Assembly: GCA_900642245.1 (NCBI GenBank)
Contig: CAAAJI010000124.1
Coordinates: forward strand, 130,554 to 146,048
Source of the DNA: Fragilaria radians
Taxonomy: Eukaryota; Bacillariophyta; Fragilariophyceae; Fragilariales; Fragilariaceae
Reading direction: 5' to 3'
Length of the DNA: 15,495 nucleotides
Part shown: positions 1 through 8,908 of the stretch, piece by piece
Layout of the letters: each line of letters starts with the position of its first letter
Numbering within the stretch: position 1 is the first letter of the stretch
Translations under genes and position numbers: made by a program
Notes under the pieces: generated by a model
Seen by the model: only the letters and a program-made list of their open reading frames with translations
Databases searched by the model: none
What the model was told of the DNA's origin: nothing

Positions 1-357
1 CCCAGTCATGGAATTCTGGGTCCAGATCTCTTCCAAGTCTCTCAGCATGTCTATCCATTCTTGGGGGTTGCCTTCTTCGAGCTTCCTGACGTATTTCTTG
101 TACTTGGTGGCATCAGAAGGCTGCCCAACCCTGTTCTTCAAGTCAAATGCAATGAACTTCCCCTTTTCTTCTTCCATCTTGGTTGTCTTCTGAGGAATCA
201 GAGGGAGAACAAGGAGCAAATGACCCGACTTCTTGACTCTTGGGATCTTGGTATGCATACATAACATCTCCTTTCTCTGCTGGATCTTGATCTTCCAAAA
301 GAGCTCCTTAAACTGTGTAATCTTTGTCTTCTTCAGTAGCACGTAGATGCTATAAAT
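1..357 (-). mobile_element. LTR-retroelement gag, 5' part, open frame running off the left edge
   Basis: On the minus strand one frame stays open from 357 to the window edge. Candidate starts are ATG at 267, 258 and 177; from the ATG at 177 the frame gives 59 residues. Visible pieces are 'FIAFDLK', 'KYKKYVRKLEEGNPQEWIDM' and 'WTQNSMTG', which resemble, from memory, the start of gag polyproteins of diatom LTR retrotransposons (a 'KKYVRRFEEGTPQEWI...QNSMTG'-like pattern). Gag forms the particle that packages element RNA. No stop or frameshift interrupts the visible part, so it may belong to a young or intact element lying to the left. I could not identify the LTR, which should sit to the right of the gag start (somewhere above about 360). 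I cannot separate Gypsy from Copia here. The plus-strand frames over the same bases are shadows. Confidence 0.7.
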
Positions 358-1770
358 TTATAATGCACTATGGCACCGATTAGGCCTGTAGAAGTATCCT
401 AATGTGGTATAGGTGATAGAAGTGTAATTTGATTAATTATAATACTTTTTAGTTATAGAACTTAACTGATTCAATCCCTCCAAGGATTCAATCTTGATCA
501 CTCAAATTTCCAGTGAATCTGGAGTGCACTTTGGAACTTGTAAATAAGCCCTATTTTCGATAGGCCATTTTAACCACACTATTAGCTTAATTAGCTAACC
601 TATAGGTTTAGTTAGTGCGTTGAATATTTGATGTTGGACCTTATTGTCTAATCCAACTGTTTAAGTAAACATATTTCATTTTCCTCAAGTAATTCTTAAG
701 GTAAACTATTCTGAGGTTAGTGGGTTCAAACCTCACTTAATATGTTTCCTTTTATTCTTTGCAGTCCGCATATTGCACTTCAATGATTAGTTTCCTTTTG
801 CATGGAAAAAGAGCGTATTTATTCGCTTGTTTACAACAAAACGTCTTAACAACATTCCATTTTTGCATGTTGAATGAATTTGGAAGGGAACTATGCTTTT
901 CAACGGAATAAGACTTATTTGACTGGGGGTGGGCTGAATGAATTTGAACGGCAATTAAGATATTATTCAGTTAGTAGGCAATATCCCAGCATCTTTTGTT
1001 GTCTAAATCAATGATCTGCCAAAGAAAACTACTCAAATCTTTAATGATTTTCTTGGTGTAACGATCATTTTGTGATGTGAGATATGCCATACCATGGAGT
1101 ATGCTTCAAAACGATAATGCTTGACATACCTGGAGGTAATCAATCAAGGAGCTAAAACCTTCTTTAAAAAAGGAAACAAGCAATATTCAGCATAAAAATG
1201 AATAATCTAAGTGATGTTGTAACGGTATTGGAGATGCCTTGTACTGTTAGTACAAGTAAATATAAAGAATAAGGATATTCAATATATTTACACATCTGTT
1301 CCTGGTCAGTCGAAATTGAGCTGTCTATTTCATTCCCTCCACAAATTTGGATGATAATGAAAAGTATTTCCTCAAACAAATTTAGTGATGACTAAATACT
1401 GCTTGTAAATGAAATAATGGACCGCTTTAATTAGGCGGAAATTACTATGATGCAAATCATGTTACAATCCAACTCTTATTAAGAGTTGAAGATCCGCTCC
1501 AACTCTTCGTAACAGTTGAAGATACAGTAGGATACAAGATCCACTCCAACACCTCATTGGAGTTAAAGATACATGATGATACATTTATCTATCTCTATTC
1601 ACAATTAGACAAGGTACTGAAGGACAGGTTATTGTACATTGTAAGTGCATTGAATTGTTGTCTTCAAATATGTGCATTCCTATCAAAGGGACTTTCTCTG
1701 TAAAAAAGGTAACCAATTGGTAACTGAACACTACAGGAGATGTAGCGGCTGAAGGTCAGGCCATGTGTGA
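358..1770. other. AT-rich non-coding spacer
   Basis: No credible coding frame was found on either strand. The longest minus-strand frame (about 1164-1379) begins with TTG rather than ATG and encodes low-complexity hydrophobic sequence. The left part may hold the 5' untranslated region or LTR of the gag element that begins at 357, but I could not define LTR ends. Local structures worth naming are a tRNA-like B-box stem near 720-736 and a cluster of hairpin repeats at 1466-1563. Confidence 0.5.
1466..1563. repeat. Cluster of three short hairpin repeats
   Basis: Three related units follow one another. Unit 1 (1470-1488) is a perfect odd palindrome, CAACTCTTA-T-TAAGAGTTG, with 9 bp arms. Unit 2 (1500-1518) repeats its left half but has decayed arms (CAACT/AGTTG). 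Unit 3 (1543-1563) pairs ACTCCAA with TTGGAGT around a 7-base loop. The units share flanks of the form GATCC(G/A)CTCCAAC and GTTGAAGATAC. The cluster lies about 350 bases upstream of the ankyrin gene's ATG. It could be a duplicated regulatory palindrome or a mobile miniature hairpin; the sequence alone does not decide. Confidence 0.6.
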
Positions 1771-1908
1771 AGTAGCAATATAAGATTGAGGATAAATCAA
1801 TTTGACTTTCAATTTTCTGAACATTACACAGATTCAATAGTAGCTAATCGAGTCGTATGTGATTTTCAAATTTCAAAGGAAAGGGAACAGAAACATCATT
1901 GGTCAATC

Positions 1909-2916
1909 ATGATATCCAAGCCTACGATTTATTCCCTGGCAATCAATCACAACTACATTGAATTAGTGCGCCTTCTTGAGAAGAAGGATGTGGACTCACT
2001 TGAATGGATGGACTTTCATGGAAATACAGCTTTGCATATCTTATGTAGGCACGATACGATGAACCTTCGAGCTATTGACGCTGTTCTTTTGAGGCGACCA
2101 CTTATGGCTGGTACTCCCAATCACTCTGGTTGGACACCCCTACATTTAGCTTGTCAGAAACATTCTCAAGCAAGTGCGAGTGAATTAGATTCCATTCTGT
2201 TGGCACTCATTCGGGCATGTCCATTCGCCGTATCTAAGAGGCGTGAATCTGGTTACGCACGCGAAACTCCGTTTGATATGGCATGCCATTCGAAAGCAGG
2301 TCTTTCCGTCATTGAGGCCATGCTCTCCGTTGATCCAACTCTCGCCATTCCTAGGGCAGAAACTCTATCCAATAATCGTTCGACTCTGCAAGTACTGTGG
2401 AATTCTGGCTTAAAGAAACATGTAGCTAGTGTGTTATTAACAAGCCTATTCCTGACAGTTGTCAGCGATCGAAAATCATTTCTCTTGCACGCAGCATGTG
2501 TGCGGAGAATTCCGAGAGATTGCTTCGAAGCCATATTGAGGGAAAATTCCCACCAAGCAATGACGAAAGATCCTTACGGGAACTTGCCGCTACATTATGC
2601 CGCTTCTCAGAAGAACTCATCAGCACTACCTTATACTGAGTCCATAATCTCCTTACTCCTAGATAGTGCACCGAACGCAGCTTATGTACGGAATACCGAG
2701 GGACGTCTACCGTTGCACAATGCGTTAGATTATCCACATTTGACATGGGAGCGGGGGCTTTCCAAGCTTGCCAAAGATAACTTATTGGTTCGTGATCCAC
2801 GCACCGGACTTTATCCTGCCCAGATGGTAGCTGTGCATGCTAATCAATCTCGTGTTCACCTCACCACTTTGTTCTCAATGATATGTGCAGCACCAGAAGT
2901 TATTCAATTCACATGA
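1909..2916 (+). CDS. Ankyrin-repeat protein
   Basis: A 335-residue protein with at least five ankyrin-type repeats. The recognisable cores are 'GNTALHILCRHD' (residues 39-50), 'GWTPLHLACQKH' (74-85), 'RETPFDMACHSK' (118-129), 'SFLLHAACVRR' (190-200), 'GNLPLHYAAS' (224-233) and a weaker 'GRLPLHNAL' (265-273). Each is followed by an amphipathic helix ending near Pro, as in ankyrin helix-loop-helix units. Such repeats bind other proteins; no enzymatic domain, signal peptide or membrane segment is visible, so a cytosolic or nuclear adaptor role is inferred. The frame is open upstream to 1771 but contains no ATG before 1909, so I chose 1909; the extra 41 codons that a TTG at 1786 would add are not expected in a eukaryote. 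A spliced upstream exon remains possible, because TTTCAATTTTCTGAACATTACACAG ending at 1831 looks like a 3' splice site. The cellular role is unknown. Confidence 0.85.
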   Translation: MISKPTIYSLAINHNYIELVRLLEKKDVDSLEWMDFHGNTALHILCRHDTMNLRAIDAVLLRRPLMAGTPNHSGWTPLHLACQKHSQASASELDSILLALIRACPFAVSKRRESGYARETPFDMACHSKAGLSVIEAMLSVDPTLAIPRAETLSNNRSTLQVLWNSGLKKHVASVLLTSLFLTVVSDRKSFLLHAACVRRIPRDCFEAILRENSHQAMTKDPYGNLPLHYAASQKNSSALPYTESIISLLLDSAPNAAYVRNTEGRLPLHNALDYPHLTWERGLSKLAKDNLLVRDPRTGLYPAQMVAVHANQSRVHLTTLFSMICAAPEVIQFT

Positions 2917-3788
2917 TATGAAAAATGTAAAGGATCTTCAAACGAATGTACACTTTTCAATGTTCTAACGTGGAGAAGATGTATGTTCTCTTGAGTTTGA
3001 AAAAGGCTCAAGAGCACTTTGAAAAGAGAAATTCCTTGAATCATTGATTTCACTTTATTGCAAGCCCTACAGTACTTTCTAAAGAGTTTATCTATCCGTT
3101 TACAACAGCAGTGTCAAACCCAATTGCTTCAAGATTTCACGTTAGTGCTGTCACCCCATCACAACGCGTTTGTTTAAGAGAGGCAGCCAGGATTAAATTC
3201 ATTGAAATTTTCATCAAGAATCCATATTGATTTAAATTATCATGAAGGACTTAGTAATGATGTTGGCAACATGCTGGATGGAAAATGTGTGCGTCAAAAG
3301 TTTGAATCCCAATACGACTCTTTCAATCATTAAAATTTCTAGTTAATTTCATATTTCTTCGTACCATAAATCTGACTGTGAAATAGCCTAATGGGAAAGA
3401 CAGTGTTGCCAAAGCAGAAGTTGAAAAGAATAACCGTACAATGCTGTATGATATGTACTTCATGGAACCCTATCACCATGTGATTTACCATTTCCTAGAC
3501 TTCCCTTTTCAACGTCAAACAACCTCAACTCTTTATATACACCTTTTGCATAATGATCTCTTGCATTTGTTTCTCTGTTAAACGTATAACAAGCTCAACT
3601 TATATCACTTTTGTCAACTAACATATTTTGAATGGAACTTCTATAATCAAGTCCTGATTATACCAAGAATCATGATGCAGGATATTTAGTTTCAAACACG
3701 AAGTGCTTTGTTTGGTAGAAAATGCTTTACTCTCTGTTGTTAAATGTTTGAGACTTGTAATACATATTGTAAATTAGGTTGAACCGGC
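2917..3788. other. Intergenic region and SPPL promoter
   Basis: No coding frame is supportable. The right-hand part should hold the promoter of the SPPL gene that starts at 3789. It contains an imperfect direct repeat (3511-3550 and 3581-3613), each copy with a TATAT-containing core. No recognisable RNA gene or mobile element was seen. Confidence 0.5.
3511..3613 (+). repeat. Imperfect direct repeat upstream of the SPPL gene, with TATA-like cores
   Basis: The segment beginning AACGTCAAACAACCTCAACT at 3511 recurs 70 bases later as AACGTATAACAAGCTCAACT at 3581. In both copies it continues into a TATATA- or TATATC-containing stretch and then a CTTTTG-type stretch (CCTTTTGCA versus ACTTTTGTCA). 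The copies lie roughly 180-280 bases upstream of the ATG at 3789. A duplicated core promoter segment is one reading, chance similarity in AT-rich DNA another. Confidence 0.4.
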
Positions 3789-6356
3789 ATGTTTCTCACT
3801 GTATTGGTCGTAACTTCCCCTACTGTATCCCTCCGACTAGTATCCAGTAATAGTAAGGGATCAGTTATGTTTTCACAAAAGGGTCCATATTTGCATTGGC
3901 GAATGATGCGAACTTTAGCGTGTTTGTGTGCCTGTCTTCACATCCTTCTTCTCCCCGTTCTAGAAGCTAAGATACCTGATGCAGAACTCTATATTAATGA
4001 TGAGATGTATGTGGCAAGTTATGGAGATTTTGGTAGTCGCAAACGGTTTGTTGGTTTGCAACTCGTTGCTCCTCCCACGAATGACATAAAACTATGTGGC
4101 AATGCTTCAACTCCGATATCTTTCGTTGGTAATAAATCGTCTGTTCTTCTTGTGCCGCGTGGAGAATGTTCCTTTCAATATAAGCTGGAGAGAGCGCTCT
4201 CTTTAGGAGCCATTGGAGTCATTATTTACAATACTCTTGAATCACGCTATGACAAGAGCAGTGTGGACGGAAGTGTTGTCTATCCAAGGCCAAAAGTTGA
4301 TTATGATTGTGATCGAACTTCAACTCTTTTAATTAATCCACCATTTCAATTGGATCCACCCTTATACAATGGCTCTGTTCATGATAAATTTCTGATTGAA
4401 TCTTCAAGAGATAATGTTTGTGTGCTTGATAACTGCGATGCAAAGCGTTGTTTGATTGCTGCAAAAATCACAAACTCAACTTTTAGGGCATGCTGTGCGT
4501 GGGATACTTTTGTATCAATGGCATCAGACGATGATATTGCCCAAAGAAAGGACAAAAATGGAGTTGCCATCTTTGTTACTATGGCACAAGCCGATGAGCT
4601 TTTGGCGAAGCTAAGTACGCAAATTGAATTAAAGATCCAACCTCGTTATTATCCACGTTTTAATTGGAGTGGCATCCTCATTTGGGCTCTTGCAGTAATC
4701 ATAATTGCATACGCTGCCTATAACTCTGCCTCTGAGTATCGACTAGCTCGGCGCAAACTAGCGCAGCCAGATGGGAATTTGAATAATCAAAGTCAGGTAG
4801 AACTAACACCCACGGTTGTCTTGGTTCCAGCTATGGAATCCTTCCAAAATTCCTCTGTTCAAAATGTTGAATCTAGAGCTGATCAATCTCCTACACATGA
4901 TGTTTCACCCCAGGAAATTGAAAATGGGTCAAGTCAGCACGTCGATTCAGAAAATGCGGTATCACATGGTCAGCAAGTCAATTCAGAAAATGCAGTGTCA
5001 CATCCTATTCATGAAGACGTAGTGTCCAATGCGAATTCACAAGCCAATCAAACTCTACCACAAGTACCGTCACAGTATCAAGGGTCTCCCGATGTGTCAT
5101 CGCAACAAGATGCATTACCTTCGACTTCTCATTCAGAGTCTCAAACCCAACGACAACGTTCTAGATTGTCATCGGGTCCAGTTGAAATAAATTGCTTTCA
5201 TGCTGCATTATTTGTTCTTGTTTCATCGGGTCTCCTACTAGTCCTATTCTTCTTTGAACTTTATTCTGCAGTGACGGTACTCTATGGAGTTGGATGCTCT
5301 GGCGCGTTGGTACAACTTATTTTTCAACCTCTCTTGTCCAAATTTGCATCTTGGACAAAAACTACTACCTTCCTGCAGACTCGATTGTTTCCCAAGGTCA
5401 TGTTCTGCGGTCTCAACGAAGCAAACGTATTGGATGTGATCGCGTACACAATAGGATATTCCGTTGGTGCAGTTTGGTTATACTTATATTTTACGTTAAA
5501 TGACCCTTCAGAGAACACATTTTATTGGATAACTCAGAATGTCATGGGCGCATGTATCTGCGTCGTTTTCCTTGGCATACTACGGCTAAATTCTATCAAG
5601 GTCGCAATCCTTCTTTTGACTGCGGTATTTGTTTACGATATCTTTTTTGTATTCTTGAGTCCCTATTTTTTTGGTGGTGAATCAGTTATGATTACCGTTG
5701 CAACTAGTGGTGGACCGGCCGATATAGGTCCTGATTACTGTGAGAAATATCCTTCCGATTCAAGATGCAGACAAGGGCAACCACTTCCAATGCTCCTTAC
5801 AGTTCCTCGAGTTGGCGATTTCAGAGGTGGTTCCAGTCTATTGGGCTTAGGAGATATTATCCTTCCAGGACTATTGATTTCTTTCGCAGCTCGTCTTGAT
5901 GAAGCTAAGTGGTTGGTTGGCACAACAACGTCACTGGCTGTGGATATGCCTATATACAGTGGTGGATATTTGCCTTATCTTGTACTTGCTTATGCGACGG
6001 GGTTACTCGTTGCCAACACAGCCGTGGTTATGATGGATCAGGGACAGCCGGCCTTAATGTACCTTGTTCCCGCTACGTTAGGTACCTTTTTATTCCTTGG
6101 ACGACACGAGTGGAAAGATCTCTGGCAAGGACCACGGGTATTAGTTTGGGCAGATCGCTTGGTTCGTTACTCCAATAATCCCCGATTTATCCCTTTGCGC
6201 GATGCTGGAACTGTGGCTGAATCAGTTGAAGATCTTGATTCACTTAATGGTGATGCAGAGGAGCCACCCGTCCATTCATCGTCACGTCAGGAAATTGCAA
6301 ATCGACGAGAAACAATTACATCGGGTCAAAGCGGCTCCACACGAGAATTCATTTAG
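3789..6356 (+). CDS. SPPL: Signal peptide peptidase-like intramembrane aspartyl protease with PA domain (SPPL2-type)
   Basis: An 855-residue GxGD aspartyl protease (presenilin/SPP clan) that cleaves type II transmembrane substrates within endomembranes. A hydrophobic signal sequence (residues 41-58) precedes a luminal protease-associated domain (about 65-285), seen in 'VPRGECSFQYKLERALSLGA' at 122-141 and flanked by N-glycosylation sequons at N105, N115, N194, N229 and N292. The first membrane helix is about 294-311. A Ser/Gln/Asn-rich cytosolic insert follows (about 335-465), then the multi-helix catalytic core. The catalytic aspartates are D617 in 'VYDIFF' and D689 in 'GLGD' (686-689), and the QPAL motif is at 753-756, so the protease looks active. 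The start is the first ATG; M27, M39 or M40 would place the signal peptide nearer the N terminus and may be the true start. It has no introns. It converges on the epimerase gene with about 215 bases between stops. Confidence 0.95.
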   Translation: MFLTVLVVTSPTVSLRLVSSNSKGSVMFSQKGPYLHWRMMRTLACLCACLHILLLPVLEAKIPDAELYINDEMYVASYGDFGSRKRFVGLQLVAPPTNDIKLCGNASTPISFVGNKSSVLLVPRGECSFQYKLERALSLGAIGVIIYNTLESRYDKSSVDGSVVYPRPKVDYDCDRTSTLLINPPFQLDPPLYNGSVHDKFLIESSRDNVCVLDNCDAKRCLIAAKITNSTFRACCAWDTFVSMASDDDIAQRKDKNGVAIFVTMAQADELLAKLSTQIELKIQPRYYPRFNWSGILIWALAVIIIAYAAYNSASEYRLARRKLAQPDGNLNNQSQVELTPTVVLVPAMESFQNSSVQNVESRADQSPTHDVSPQEIENGSSQHVDSENAVSHGQQVNSENAVSHPIHEDVVSNANSQANQTLPQVPSQYQGSPDVSSQQDALPSTSHSESQTQRQRSRLSSGPVEINCFHAALFVLVSSGLLLVLFFFELYSAVTVLYGVGCSGALVQLIFQPLLSKFASWTKTTTFLQTRLFPKVMFCGLNEANVLDVIAYTIGYSVGAVWLYLYFTLNDPSENTFYWITQNVMGACICVVFLGILRLNSIKVAILLLTAVFVYDIFFVFLSPYFFGGESVMITVATSGGPADIGPDYCEKYPSDSRCRQGQPLPMLLTVPRVGDFRGGSSLLGLGDIILPGLLISFAARLDEAKWLVGTTTSLAVDMPIYSGGYLPYLVLAYATGLLVANTAVVMMDQGQPALMYLVPATLGTFLFLGRHEWKDLWQGPRVLVWADRLVRYSNNPRFIPLRDAGTVAESVEDLDSLNGDAEEPPVHSSSRQEIANRRETITSGQSGSTREFI
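4935..5006 (+). repeat. 36-bp tandem duplication inside the SPPL cytosolic insert
   Basis: Two adjacent 36-base copies (4935-4970 and 4971-5006) each begin CAGCA and contain ATTCAGAAAATGC followed by a GTRTCACAT core. They encode two copies of a 12-residue unit of the form QxVxSENAVSHx within the Ser/Gln/Asn-rich linker. The reading frame is preserved. This is a recent in-frame expansion of a disordered loop. Confidence 0.85.
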
Positions 6357-6571
6357 GAAAAAGTTCATACAACTAAAAATGAAAGTTTGGGTGTAGACTT
6401 GTTTTTTTGTCTCATTTTTACTGTTGGTTTTCCGACTGCCTATACTATCCATCATATTCTATTGATCGGAATGCATCCTGACTTTGCACAAAAAGTAAAG
6501 TTTTGAAGTTGAGAAAAAAGGAAGTTAATCTAGAGAAAGCCTTAACATTTCTTGTTTGTTTGATATACTTG

Positions 6572-7568
6572 TTACTGAGCAGTAATGACTTGCGTGAAAA
6601 CACATTCTTTCCCTGTATCAAGAACAGGTATATTGCAAAGCAGTCCAGGTTCACAACAAATCATGTCCATATGCCCGTTTTCGTGAAAATCGGGCATCTC
6701 GGCCGCTTTCTTTGCATGAGGACTGTTGAAGGGAAACAGCAAATATGTATAAATAATTTTAAAGGGTTAGTGTTCTTAGGATTCTTATTCAACTAAAACA
6801 TGTACTGCAAAAATAGATTGAGACTTACTTCCAAACAACACAGCTGGTAGGAACTTTTTGCCCATTAACAAACCCAAAGGCCTCCATTGTAGCAAATGTT
6901 TCATTTCCTGTCTTGACAGTAATTTGGACATCAAGTTTCCCTTCTGGGGGCGTATAAATGTGGTCAATATTGGAATCGATAATAATTGGTTGACTACTAC
7001 ATGTGTAGGTATCGCCTGATATCTTATCTTCGCATTGATAACCCTCTAGGCCAATTACATGACATTGATCTGCCTTCAATGCTTCATGTTGCTGAACAAG
7101 AAAATAAGTGTGAAACAGCGTTTGAAAATCAAAGGACATTGATCCCTGATTTTGAATTGTTAGTGTTGTTGTCAGCGAAGATGCTTGAACCTGTACATGT
7201 AATTTCAATGTACAATCGAATGTACCGTTGGACCAAGCACCATCACCCTTCCCTTGCATGACATCCTTCCAATCCAGCGTAAATGTCATCCCCGCTGATT
7301 CTTCATTATCGTAGGAATCTTGAACATTCCATGAGTTACAACGTGCAAAGCCATGCTGGGGCATAGTTGTATCAGGTGTCGCTCCAAATTGAGGAAACAC
7401 GAGTGGTATGCCACCTCGGATAGCCTTACTTCCATCCATTTTGGCATCTCGACTTAAAAAAAGTGCTTCTCGTCCCGTTGAATTTACGAAAGCAACGACT
7501 GTAGCACCAAACGTATGCACTTGAGCTGACGCACCTGAATGAGAGTGAACGATAGTTACAATGGACAT
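6572..7568 (-). CDS. Glucose-6-phosphate 1-epimerase-like (aldose-1-epimerase superfamily), two exons
   Basis: Predicted to interconvert alpha and beta glucose-6-phosphate. Exon 1 is 7568-6829 and exon 2 is 6722-6572, joined across a 106-base GT/AG intron at a split Asn codon; the product is 296 residues, the usual family length. Family motifs are 'IRGGIPLVFPQFG' (50-62), 'PQHGFAR' (70-76), 'FHTYF' (152-156) and 'GYQCEDKISG' (176-185) in exon 1. 'CVVWNPHAKKAAEMPDF' (243-259) spans the junction, and 'MICCEPG' (267-273) is in exon 2. By comparison with the yeast enzyme YMR099c, H153 and E271 should be the catalytic pair and R51 a phosphate contact. Read without splicing, the ORF stops right after 'CVVW' and lacks E271. 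I start at the ATG at 7568 (M-S-I-V-T), which begins the domain. The frame is open to an ATG at 7712, adding 48 residues without a convincing targeting signal. Confidence 0.9.
6723..6828 (-). other. Spliceosomal intron in the epimerase gene
   Basis: Minus-strand donor AA|GTAAGT at 6830-6823 and acceptor TTCAACAG|T ending at 6723 give a 106-base phase-2 intron. Splicing joins TGG-AA to T-CCT-CAT, restoring the conserved W-N-P-H-A-K-K stretch. A nearer acceptor (TTTTTGCAG, at 6805-6813) would give W-N-T-C-F-S and a stop, so it is unlikely to yield a functional protein, though it might be used as an alternative. Confidence 0.88.
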
Positions 7569-8908
7569 CGCAAAGTTAGTTAATGAGAATGGCCATACTA
7601 GCCCAAACCTTAATGTCCAGGTTTCATTTTGCATGTGACACATAACTTGATCTGCCCTAATATTGCTTTCAACCACAGTCATCCTTCTCCTGAAGTATAT
7701 GCACTTCTTCAAAGTTTATTCATTTTCTACATTTATCCGATATCTGTTATTTCACATCATTTTTCGGCTTTTAAGTAAGTCAAGTCAACAAATGGTCTTT
7801 CAACGTGAACTTATCCTTGGTTTTTCGCCTTTTTATTGAGGCTTTTTCCTCATCAAATTTCCCTGTGGGATTTTAACATGGTGCAGCCGTATAGGTAACT
7901 TTCGCCTTGTCAGAATCAAATCTAAGCAAAATCAATTTGAAAATAGTGCACCAAGAAGAGAGTTGTGAATCCTATCGGTAAGAAATAAATCTGATAATTG
8001 TGAATTTCAGAACAAAAACAAGATACGTGCTTTGAGAAACAAAAATTTCTTACCATTGACAACCAACTCAATATTCTCATAGAAACTCGCAAATGTCCCT
8101 TCCCTTCTCTGAGCTTTCACGGGCTGGTTAGAATCACCTCTATGTCAAAGTATTTTTGCCGATACAAGAAAATGTTGATAAGTTAAGTAGATTGTGGCAA
8201 GGCCAAATTTGATTGGCTCAAGAACAGGTAATTGAATTGAGGTAAATTAAGGTTCTCCCAGATTTTTCACATCTATTCATAGGTACCAATGCTTAACCGT
8301 CTTTACTTTCTTGGAATTATATAACACTAGGATTTTCACTCATAAAAGGTAGTGACACTAAATATTTTTTAGTAATACATACTACATCTGACAAAAAGAA
8401 GAAATAAACCCGTCATGAAGTGATTTCTAAGTTGATCTGAAATCTTCTTATGCTGTTGGGTGCTGAGCTCCAATTTTGAAGTTTTAAAATAATGATTACT
8501 ATTTATATTGAGAAACTTTCTTCCTGAGTCTCAGTCTCTATCAAACCTTGTGGTAGCAGTATTTGGTCTCTATGCTTGGTTATGTGAGGCGTGCGATACC
8601 GCTGTAAAGTATCTTCTTCAGCTTTTCTTTTCAGTGCTTTCAGAAGATTGCTATTTCTTTCCTTGTGCATTACAATTTGACAATTTGCGATTTGATTTAT
8701 CAAGCAAAAGATGGCTTCCGGATTTCTGTGCTTTTAAAGCAAAGAGCGAAAAAGAACAAGAAAACATTTCCCTATTTGATTGCTATCAAATATCATTGCG
8801 TTCGGCATATTGTGGCTTGCACCGTCGATAGAATAAAGAGTTGACTCGTAGCCTATCAATACATGCTGCTTTTGGTAGTCTACTTTGGGATAACCTTTCC
8901 TCGAAGCA
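7569..8908. other. Intergenic region, nothing supportable
   Basis: This stretch holds the epimerase promoter and possible 5' extension (to 7712) and then AT-rich DNA. A plus-strand frame at 8508-8831 begins with TTG, has no internal Met and resembles nothing I know; the opposing frame at 8503-8703 also begins with TTG. I do not call either as a gene. Confidence 0.5.

Noticed and set aside
2253..2800. Two minus-strand frames of about 93 and 112 codons
   Set aside because: They are shadows of the ankyrin gene, which has clear family motifs on the plus strand.
6503..6796. 97-codon plus-strand frame after the SPPL gene
   Set aside because: It overlaps exon 2 and the intron of the epimerase on the other strand and shows no domain.
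8508..8831. 107-codon plus-strand frame between the epimerase and the secreted-protein gene
   Set aside because: It begins with TTG, has no internal Met, no recognisable domain, and the region reads as AT-rich spacer.
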